Part shown: one piece after another, positions 1 through 5,653 of the stretch
Numbering within the stretch: the first letter of the stretch is position 1
Layout: every line of letters begins with the position of its first letter
DNA from: Actinomycetes bacterium
Lineage (GTDB): Bacteria; Actinomycetota; Aquicultoria; CAJVYJ01; JAUVQD01
Length of the DNA stretch: 6,118 bases
NCBI GenBank assembly: GCA_030605305.1
Contig: JAUWIO010000058.1
Coordinates: 1 to 6,118 of the forward strand
Direction: 5' to 3'
Notes under the pieces: model-generated
Databases searched by the model: none
The model's input: only the letters and a program-made list of their open reading frames with translations
Told to the model about the DNA's origin: nothing
Program-made: the position numbers and the translations under genes

Positions 1-20
1 CGAAAAAGCGAACTGCTAGG
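1..20 (-). other. Downstream of purQ, no gene visible
   Basis: Only 20 bases follow the purQ stop. The minus strand reads CCTAGCAGTTCGCTTTTTCG. It holds no ATG, GTG or TTG and no complete hairpin. A short T-run is present, but there is too little sequence to tell a terminator from a spacer before another pur gene such as purF, a common neighbour of purQ. Confidence 0.4.
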
Positions 21-821
21 TCAACTGACCCAGTAATTGACAGCGTTCTTATATATCGCCATCCCGTCGATCGTTCGACCGGTGCCTCGAGTCCAGTGGG
101 GATGTTGGCTCGAACGGACGAAGACCTCCGGGTGGGGCATTAAGCCGAAGACGCGCCCGGTCGGATCGCAAATGCCGGCGATATCATCGACAGAGCCGTT
201 GGGGTTTAGCGGATACGATCCTGGCTTCCCGTTTTCATCTGAATAGCGGACAACTATCTGACCGGCCCCGCGCAACCGCTCTAATAGTTCCGGGCTTTGA
301 GGAAGGAAGCGGCCCTCTCCGTGACGGACCGGCAGATATATGACTTCCGGCGAACCTTTAGTAAAAACACACGGCGAATCAGAGGCAACCTTTAGGTTCA
401 CCCAGCGATCCTCGAACCGACCGGATTCGTTATGGGTCAAAGCCGCTTCCTGAGTCCAGACGGAGTCACCAGCCTCGGGCCCGTCAGTCGCCGGGAGCAG
501 CCCTAATTTTACGAGAACTTGAAGGCCGTTGCAGATACCAAGCACTAATTTGTCGGCAGCAACGAACTCCTCCAGCGGTTCGGCCAGGCGATACTTGAGC
601 TTACTGGCTAGGACTTGGCCGGAGGCGATATCATCCCCAAAGGAGAAGCCACCTGGGAAAACCAGTATCTGATACTCGCGCAGGCGCTCGGGCGCGGCTA
701 TCAGATCATTTACGTGGACCTCCTCAGCGATGGCTCCAGCCAACTCGAAGGCGGTCGCTGTCTCGTGATTGCAGTTTATGCCCGGCGCCCTTAGCACAGC
801 GGTTTTTACTTTAGCGGTCAT
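21..821 (-). CDS. purQ: Phosphoribosylformylglycinamidine synthase glutaminase subunit PurQ
   Basis: A complete 266-residue class I (triad) glutamine amidotransferase that hydrolyses glutamine and passes ammonia to PurSL for FGAM formation. N-terminal features are RAPGINCNHETA (11-22), typical of PurQ, and FPGGFSFGDD (55-64), the oxyanion/backbone segment. The nucleophile is Cys97 in LGICNGLQVL (94-103), and the C-terminal His230 and Glu232 in LMPHPEVF complete the triad. HGEGRF (167-172) is the conserved mid-protein PurQ motif. The protein is about 40 residues longer than Bacillus-type PurQ (about 227). The extra length includes the middle segment around 112-140 and the SSQHPHWTRG tail after the triad, features seen in PurQ proteins from organisms without the classical small PurS. 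The ATG start has GGGTGA six bases upstream and lies six bases after the purSL stop. The TGA stop is at 21-23. It is the last complete gene of the visible cluster. Confidence 0.97.
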   Translation of the reverse strand: MTAKVKTAVLRAPGINCNHETATAFELAGAIAEEVHVNDLIAAPERLREYQILVFPGGFSFGDDIASGQVLASKLKYRLAEPLEEFVAADKLVLGICNGLQVLVKLGLLPATDGPEAGDSVWTQEAALTHNESGRFEDRWVNLKVASDSPCVFTKGSPEVIYLPVRHGEGRFLPQSPELLERLRGAGQIVVRYSDENGKPGSYPLNPNGSVDDIAGICDPTGRVFGLMPHPEVFVRSSQHPHWTRGTGRTIDGMAIYKNAVNYWVS

Positions 822-827
822 GGCGGA

Positions 828-833
828 TCACCC
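828..833 (-). promoter_or_regulatory. Ribosome binding site of purQ overlapping the purSL stop
   Basis: The minus strand reads GGGTGA, then TCCGCC, then the purQ ATG. The GGGTGA element contains the purSL TGA stop (828-830), so the terminating ribosome sits on the purQ initiation site. The six-base spacing is near ideal. This suggests coupled synthesis of the two FGAM synthase subunits. Confidence 0.6.
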
Positions 834-3827
834 GATGTCCTTAAGCGGCGCCTGCCAGGCGGCCTTTAGCTCGACGATAGGCTCATCGATGACGACGCGG
901 TCGTCGACCCCGACACAAACCAGTCTGCCGGTATCGGTAACTGCGCCGATGCGCGAGTGGGGAGAATCGGCCATCGTCTGCTCGAAAGCGGCGGCATTAT
1001 CGGGAGAAACAGTGACCACCAAGCGGCTGTTCGATTCTGAGAAAAGTCGTTCGACATCGCTCAGGTCGCCATCGACTTTCAGCTTCCTCACATTCACTTC
1101 GAGACCGAAGCCGCCGGCAAAAGCGGTCTCGGCGAAAGCCACGGCCAGCCCTCCCTCGGAGGCATCGTGGGCCGAAGCGACTAATCCTTTGGTAACGGCC
1201 TGATGAAAACGGCGATAGGCGGTGAGCGCTATCTCGCCATCGAAACCAGGCGGCGGTCCGGGTGTCCCGGCTAGTTCCGTATAGTGGCTGCCGCCCATTT
1301 CAGCTTTGGTGGTCCCGATGACATAGACGATATCGCCCGCGCGCGTGGAATCCATCGTCACTGCTTTTTCGGCGGCGGCCATCATCCCCATCGCCGAGAC
1401 CAGCAGGGTCGGCGGTATGGCTACTACCTCGTCTCCTAAATCATATTCGTTGTGGAAACTGTCCTTGCCGGAAATATAGGGGGTGCCCAGGGCCACGGCG
1501 GCATCGTGACACCCGCGGGCGGCCCGCACGAGCTGGGCCAGCTTGTAATCACCGTCGGGATTGTCTGCGGACAGGATCGGGTTTCCCCAGCAAAAATTGT
1601 CGAGGACGGCGATACGGTCTGGGTCGGCCCCGACGGCCACGACGTTGCGAACGGCTTCATCGACAGCGGATACTGCCATCGAGTAGGTATCGACGGACCC
1701 TAGCTTTGGATTTATCCCGCAGCCGGTGACGACTCCTTCGGGCGCATCGGAACGCGGTTTGAGCACGGCGGCATCGGAAGGACCGTCGTTATCTGGGCCC
1801 ACGAGAGGTTTTACAACGCTCGTCCCCTGGACTTCATGATCATATTGGCGAATGACCGACTCTTTGCTGCAAACGTTCAAGCTTCCAAGGATCTGCTTGA
1901 GCGCTTCTCCCGGTTCGATGCTGACCGGCGCGCCGCTCTTGGAACCGGGATCAGCAGGCGGCTCCCAACGCGCCACCAAATCGAGCGGCGGCAGGCCGCC
2001 GTGGAGCCACTCGATATCGAGCAAAGCCACCGGCTCGCCATCATAGCGAATGGTCAGGTAGCCATCATCAGTGAATCTCCCGATCGCCGTAGCCTCGACG
2101 TCTCGCGAATCCAAAAGAGCCAACAGCTCATCGAGCTTATCCGGCGGTACGGCGAGAGTCATCCGTTCCTGCGACTCGCTGACCCAGATCTCCCAGGGAT
2201 CGAGGCCCGGGTATTTAAGAGGCGCAATCTCCAGCTCGACCTCGGCCCCGCCGCAGAGTTCGGCCATCTCCCCGATAGAGGATGAGAGACCGCCGGCGCC
2301 ATTGTCTGTCAAAGTGCGGTAAAGGAGCCGGTCGCGCGCTTCCAAAATCGCATCCATCATCTTCTTTTGGACTATCGGCGCCCCGATCTGGACTACAGCC
2401 GGCGGGGTCTCTTCTTCGAGCTTGATAGACGAAAAGGTGGCCCCGTGAATGCCGTCCTTGCCTATCCGGCCCCCGACCATGACTATCAGGTCGCCGGGCT
2501 CGATAGGCTTGAGGCTCGTATCGACGCCATCGATGAACTTGGGCATGATGCCGCCGGTCCCGCAAAAGACAAGCGGATTGTATGTGTAGCGCTCGTCAAA
2601 GAGAATGGCCCCATTGACCGTGGGAACGCCGACTTTATTGCCGCCGTCCTCGACGCCCTGACGGACACCGTTAAATATCCGCCGCGGCGGCAGTATGCCC
2701 TCGGGTAGATCGGCCTCGCTTTTATCGGGCGGACCGAAACAGAAGACATCTGTATTGAAGATCAGAGCCGCCCCCAAACCGGTGCCCATCGGATCGCGAT
2801 TGACGCCGAGGATGCCGGTTAGCGCCCCGCCGTATGGATCAAGAGCGCTGGGATGATTATGCGTCTCGACTTTGAAGACTATATTGTCCCGCTCGCTGAG
2901 CGAGATAATACCGGCGTTGTCGGTAAAGACCGAAACCAGCCAGTCCTTTTCTTTGGCCGTCTTCTCGGTCGCCGCCTTGATGAATGTACTAAAGAGAGAG
3001 TCGATGACGACCGGCTCATCGCCAGGTTCGGAATACGTGATCCGGGCATTGAATATCTTATGCTTACAATGTTCGGACCAGGTCTGGGCTATAGTCTCCA
3101 GTTCGACATCGGTCGGCTGATCCGACAAGCCTAGCGCCGCCCGCTTTTCGCGGACATCCTCGCGGCTGAAATAGTCGCGTATCTGGCGCATCTCGGCGGC
3201 CGTCAGGGCCAGAAGTCTCTCCCGGCTTAACACCTCGAGTCCCTCATCGGTCTGCGGCAGATCGACTGTATCCACCCGTGGTTGATGGGCCGAGCCCAAG
3301 CTATGCGCCTGATATGTGAGAGCGGGATAGTCGGTCTGTGAAAGGACATTAAAGGTATTGACCAGAGGGTTGGCCAGCAGCCCGACGCAAAGGTGGTCTA
3401 TCTCGGCTTTGCTGAAGTCCCCGGTGATTGCATAGAGCGTAGCGCTGCGCACCAAATCTGCCCGGCGATCAAGCCCCAGCATATCGGCGACGGCTTCGGC
3501 GGTTGTCCGCCCGACGTTGTCGGTCACACCCGGCACGCCCCCGACCTCGACGAGCCAATCGGCCTTTGAGCCAAAGCGCGGCGTGAACGAGTACTCCTCC
3601 AATATCGGATCGGCTAAGAGGGCTTGGGCCACGCGCTTAGCATCCGCGGGAGCTAGTTCGAGATCGAGATAGTAGACATCGATGACCCGGGCATCCGTCG
3701 GCGCCTTGCCCAGATAGCCGGCAATTTGCCGCTGAAGCCTCAGAGAACGCGAATCGAGTTGAGGACGCTCGAAGCCCACCTCGACTCGAAGTCCGGCCGT
3801 GCCTCTTGATTCAAGGGCGCTGCTCAA
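828..3827 (-). CDS. purL: Phosphoribosylformylglycinamidine synthase, PurS-PurL fusion
   Basis: A 999-residue synthetase component of FGAM synthase (FGAR + ATP + ammonia to FGAM), cytoplasmic. It should work with PurQ, encoded next. Residues 13-81 and 89-163 look like two successive PurS-like units, each with a short strand, a helix and a second strand ending in a leucine-rich helix. Residues about 205-260 form the linker/PurL start with WSEHCKHKIFNA (250-261; His253, His256). The first AIRS-like half has ETHNHPSALDPYGGALTG (321-338), GNKVGVPTVNGA (396-407), DNGAGGLSSSIGE (508-520) and ESQERM (551-556). The second half has PSDAAVLKP (683-691), GCGINPKLGSVDTYSMA (702-718), SGKDSFHNEY (786-795) and HDASEGGLA (887-895). 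It is longer than Bacillus-type PurL (about 740) and lacks the C-terminal glutaminase of the 1300-residue single-chain type. The start is TTG at 3825-3827: an in-frame TAA six bases upstream excludes any earlier start, and the next candidate (GTG, codon 17) would cut the first PurS strand. The stop is TGA. No separate purS is needed or present. Confidence 0.95.
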   Translation of the reverse strand: MSSALESRGTAGLRVEVGFERPQLDSRSLRLQRQIAGYLGKAPTDARVIDVYYLDLELAPADAKRVAQALLADPILEEYSFTPRFGSKADWLVEVGGVPGVTDNVGRTTAEAVADMLGLDRRADLVRSATLYAITGDFSKAEIDHLCVGLLANPLVNTFNVLSQTDYPALTYQAHSLGSAHQPRVDTVDLPQTDEGLEVLSRERLLALTAAEMRQIRDYFSREDVREKRAALGLSDQPTDVELETIAQTWSEHCKHKIFNARITYSEPGDEPVVIDSLFSTFIKAATEKTAKEKDWLVSVFTDNAGIISLSERDNIVFKVETHNHPSALDPYGGALTGILGVNRDPMGTGLGAALIFNTDVFCFGPPDKSEADLPEGILPPRRIFNGVRQGVEDGGNKVGVPTVNGAILFDERYTYNPLVFCGTGGIMPKFIDGVDTSLKPIEPGDLIVMVGGRIGKDGIHGATFSSIKLEEETPPAVVQIGAPIVQKKMMDAILEARDRLLYRTLTDNGAGGLSSSIGEMAELCGGAEVELEIAPLKYPGLDPWEIWVSESQERMTLAVPPDKLDELLALLDSRDVEATAIGRFTDDGYLTIRYDGEPVALLDIEWLHGGLPPLDLVARWEPPADPGSKSGAPVSIEPGEALKQILGSLNVCSKESVIRQYDHEVQGTSVVKPLVGPDNDGPSDAAVLKPRSDAPEGVVTGCGINPKLGSVDTYSMAVSAVDEAVRNVVAVGADPDRIAVLDNFCWGNPILSADNPDGDYKLAQLVRAARGCHDAAVALGTPYISGKDSFHNEYDLGDEVVAIPPTLLVSAMGMMAAAEKAVTMDSTRAGDIVYVIGTTKAEMGGSHYTELAGTPGPPPGFDGEIALTAYRRFHQAVTKGLVASAHDASEGGLAVAFAETAFAGGFGLEVNVRKLKVDGDLSDVERLFSESNSRLVVTVSPDNAAAFEQTMADSPHSRIGAVTDTGRLVCVGVDDRVVIDEPIVELKAAWQAPLKDIG
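3333..3791 (-). other. Tandem PurS-like region at the N terminus of PurSL
   Basis: This segment encodes residues 13-165 of the fusion. The first unit (LRVEVGFERPQLDSRSLRL onward to LEEYSF) has the plain PurS pattern of strand, helix, strand, helix. The second (WLVEVGGVPGVTDNVGRTTA onward to VNTFNVLS) opens with the V-E-V...PGV pattern familiar from PurS and closes with the same 'LLANPLV' type of ending that the first unit shows as 'LLADPIL'. That shared ending supports an internal duplication. Free PurS works as a dimer bridging PurL and PurQ, and the N-terminal domain of single-chain FGAM synthase resembles that dimer, so a covalent PurS pair is the natural reading. The assignment is by pattern only, with no structural comparison. 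Confidence 0.7.
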
Positions 3828-3830
3828 GTC

Positions 3831-4703
3831 TTAGGTGTGAGAATCGACCCAGCGGATACCAGTGAGACGCCCGTAGGCTTCGATATATTTTTCGCTCGTC
3901 TTTTCGATGATCTCTGGCGGCAACTCCGGCCCGGGCGGTTGGTGGTCCCAACCGGACTCGTCGAGCCAGTCCCGGACGAACTGCTTGTCGAAACTCGGCT
4001 GAGCGCCCCCGGCTTTGTACCCCTGCGAAGGCCAGAATCGAGATGAATCGGGCGTCAAGACTTCGTCGATGAGCACGATCCGATTGTCGGCGATGCCAAA
4101 CTCGAATTTGGTATCGGCGATGATCAACCCCCGATCGATAGCGAAGTTGGCGGCGAATGTGTAGAGGCTCAGGCTGATCTCTCTTAGGCGGCGAGCTTTC
4201 TCCGGCCCGACGATATCTTGCATCTGCTCGAAACTGATGTTCTCATCATGGCCTTCGGTCGCCTTCGTCGACGGCGTGAACACGGCCATCGGCAACCGTT
4301 GCGACTCGACGAGCCCTTTCGGGAGGCCCTCCCCGCAGACCGTTCCGTTCTCCTGATACTCTTTCCAGCCCGAACCGGTGATATAACCGCGGACGATACA
4401 CTCTATGGGGATGACCTCCGCCTTCTTGACGAGCAGCGCCCGGCCCCGCAAATATTCCGGGTCGAGGCCGACATCGGGGAAATCCTTCAACCTATCGGAG
4501 ATCAGGTGGTTGGGGATGATCCCCGCGGTGCGCGCGTTCCAAAAGAGCGACAGCGCCGTCAGGATGCGTCCCTTGAAAGGGATCTCGCTCGGCAGCACTA
4601 CGTAATATGCGGAGACACGGTCGGTAGCGACTAAAAGGAGCTTATCGCCCAAGTCATATATGTCGCGGACTTTGCCGCGGGCGGAAGGTTGGGTAGCGGT
4701 CAC
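3831..4703 (-). CDS. purC: Phosphoribosylaminoimidazole-succinocarboxamide synthase (SAICAR synthetase)
   Basis: A complete 290-residue SAICAR synthetase. It ligates aspartate to CAIR with ATP hydrolysis, giving SAICAR, the PurB substrate; cytoplasmic. The length fits the long, yeast Ade1-like class (about 300) rather than the 235-240-residue E. coli/Bacillus class. Visible motifs: nucleotide-binding GKVRD at 10-14; ATDRVSAYY at 26-34; family signature 1 at 97-111 (IPIECIVRGYITGS); signature 2 at 195-203 (IADTKFEFG), with the metal/ATP-contacting Asp/Lys/Glu; and DEVLTPDSSRFW at 213-224. Residues 225-290 form the longer C-terminal helical tail of this class. The start is GTG at 4701-4703, which overlaps the dapA stop as GTGA and places GKVRD at the usual distance from the N terminus. 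The stop is TAA at 3831-3833. One oddity is Tyr34 where long-class enzymes usually have Asp (SAFD/SAYD). Everything else looks functional. Confidence 0.97.
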   Translation of the reverse strand: MTATQPSARGKVRDIYDLGDKLLLVATDRVSAYYVVLPSEIPFKGRILTALSLFWNARTAGIIPNHLISDRLKDFPDVGLDPEYLRGRALLVKKAEVIPIECIVRGYITGSGWKEYQENGTVCGEGLPKGLVESQRLPMAVFTPSTKATEGHDENISFEQMQDIVGPEKARRLREISLSLYTFAANFAIDRGLIIADTKFEFGIADNRIVLIDEVLTPDSSRFWPSQGYKAGGAQPSFDKQFVRDWLDESGWDHQPPGPELPPEIIEKTSEKYIEAYGRLTGIRWVDSHT

Positions 4704-5605
4704 GAGCCCAACCTGCCGACTTCGCGCAGCTTCTCCTCGACGACGGCCCGGTTGGCCGCACTCATAGGCACGAGCGGCAGCCGCGGCGGCCCGGCCGGCA
4801 GCCCCATCAGTTCCAGCGCCACTTTGACCGGGACCGGATTCGATTCAATGAAGAGCGCTTTGACCAGCGGCAGGGTGCGATAGAGGATCTTGCGCGCCGC
4901 CAAGTGGTCGCCGGCCAGCATCAGGCGGCACAACTCGGTGTATTCCTTGCCGATGACATTGGCCACGGCCGATATCGTCCCGTGGGCGCCTAAGCACATC
5001 ATGGAATAGGTCATGGCGTCTTCTCCGGAAAGGACATAGAACGGCTTGGAGTCCATCGTCGTATTCTGCAGTATCTCCATCGTCTGTCCGAGATCGTTGG
5101 CGGCGTCCTTGATACCGACGATATTGTCGATACCGGCCAGCTTGATCACGGTCGCCGGATCGATATTCCGTCCCGTCCGCGACGGGATATTGTAAAGGAT
5201 GATCGGCAGATTCGTAGCCTTCGCCACTGACTCGAAATGAGCGATCAGCCCGCCCTGAGTAGGGCGATTGTAGTATGGAGCGACTTGGAGACTGGCGTCG
5301 GCCCCGGCCTGTTCGGCGTGCTGGGTGCGGGCGATGGCCTCCTGGGTCGAGTTAGAACCGGTCCCGGCAGTAACCGGTACCCGCCCGTTAGTCTCCTCGA
5401 CCACTATCTCAATGACTCGATCATGCTCGAGATTGGTTAAAGTCGGCGACTCGCCGGTCGTCCCGCAAGGGACGAGACCGTCGACTTTCTCGGTTTCTAT
5501 AAAGTGGTTGACGAGTTGGCGCAAGCCTACCTCGTCTACCGAATAATCATCGTTGAACGGTGTCACGAGTGGTAGATGACACCCACTGAAGTCTATTGCT
5601 CTCAT
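4700..5605 (-). CDS. dapA: 4-hydroxy-tetrahydrodipicolinate synthase
   Basis: A complete 301-residue DapA, normal for the family (about 290-300). It condenses pyruvate with L-aspartate 4-semialdehyde to give HTPA, the entry step to diaminopimelate and lysine; it is a cytoplasmic TIM-barrel enzyme, usually a tetramer. Aligning by eye to E. coli DapA gives a constant +5 offset. Lys166 in GIKDA is the Schiff-base lysine. The triad is Tyr138 (LYNIPSRTG), Thr49 (GTTGES, 48-53) and Tyr112 (PYYNRP), and Arg143 binds the semialdehyde carboxylate. The late ESNPVPVK motif (254-261) is typical of true DapA rather than other aldolases of the superfamily. At the lysine allosteric site Asn85, Glu89, His61 and Tyr111 match E. 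coli Asn80, Glu84, His56 and Tyr106, while E. coli His53 is Asn58. Feedback by lysine is therefore plausible (inference). The ATG start has AAGGAG four bases upstream. The TGA stop overlaps the purC start. It is the only non-purine gene in the run. Confidence 0.97.
   Translation of the reverse strand: MRAIDFSGCHLPLVTPFNDDYSVDEVGLRQLVNHFIETEKVDGLVPCGTTGESPTLTNLEHDRVIEIVVEETNGRVPVTAGTGSNSTQEAIARTQHAEQAGADASLQVAPYYNRPTQGGLIAHFESVAKATNLPIILYNIPSRTGRNIDPATVIKLAGIDNIVGIKDAANDLGQTMEILQNTTMDSKPFYVLSGEDAMTYSMMCLGAHGTISAVANVIGKEYTELCRLMLAGDHLAARKILYRTLPLVKALFIESNPVPVKVALELMGLPAGPPRLPLVPMSAANRAVVEEKLREVGRLGS
4712..4714 (-). promoter_or_regulatory. Weak ribosome binding site of purC inside dapA end
   Basis: Eight bases before the purC GTG the minus strand reads CAGGTTGGG within the last dapA codons, giving only a three-to-four-base AGG(T) Shine-Dalgarno match. 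With the four-base GTGA stop/start overlap at 4700-4703, translation of purC probably depends largely on ribosomes terminating on dapA. Confidence 0.45.
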
Positions 5606-5653
5606 GGGTCTCCTTCTGCCGCTAGCGCTATCTTACAATAAATCCTGGCCCCA
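5606..5653 (-). other. purB-dapA spacer, no promoter or terminator seen
   Basis: This 48-base gap is the only real intergenic spacer in the window. Its dapA-proximal end carries the dapA ribosome binding site. An AT-rich patch at about 5632-5643 reads TATTGTAAGAT on the minus strand and could be mistaken for a -10 element, but no -35-like hexamer lies at the expected 16-18 bases upstream. TAGCGCTA at 5623-5630 is a perfect 8-base palindrome with no loop, probably chance. A tiny hairpin (CCCC, 5-base loop, GGGG at 5649-5661) straddles the purB stop but has no U-tract. Read-through transcription from purB into dapA is the simplest reading. Confidence 0.6.
5610..5615 (-). promoter_or_regulatory. 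Ribosome binding site of dapA
   Basis: The minus strand reads AAGGAG, then ACCC, then the ATG at 5603-5605. This is the strongest Shine-Dalgarno match in the window and supports the chosen dapA start. It suggests dapA is translated independently, unlike the coupled genes downstream. Confidence 0.8.

Noticed and set aside
769..1203. Plus-strand open frame of 144 codons across the purSL/purQ junction
   Set aside because: It is antisense to two clear genes, its product is Ser/Thr/Ala-rich low-information sequence, and no ribosome binding site was evident.
1836..2285. Plus-strand open frame of 149 codons inside purSL
   Set aside because: It lies fully antisense to the conserved PurL catalytic region, its translation has no recognisable motif, and it is explained by the codon bias of the real gene.
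5623..5630. Palindrome TAGCGCTA upstream of dapA as an operator
   Set aside because: It is only eight bases, with no second copy nearby and no match to a purine-regulator site I can recognise.
5632..5643. AT-rich TATTGTAAGAT as a -10 promoter element for dapA
   Set aside because: No acceptable -35 hexamer lies 16-18 bases upstream on the minus strand for either alignment of the -10.
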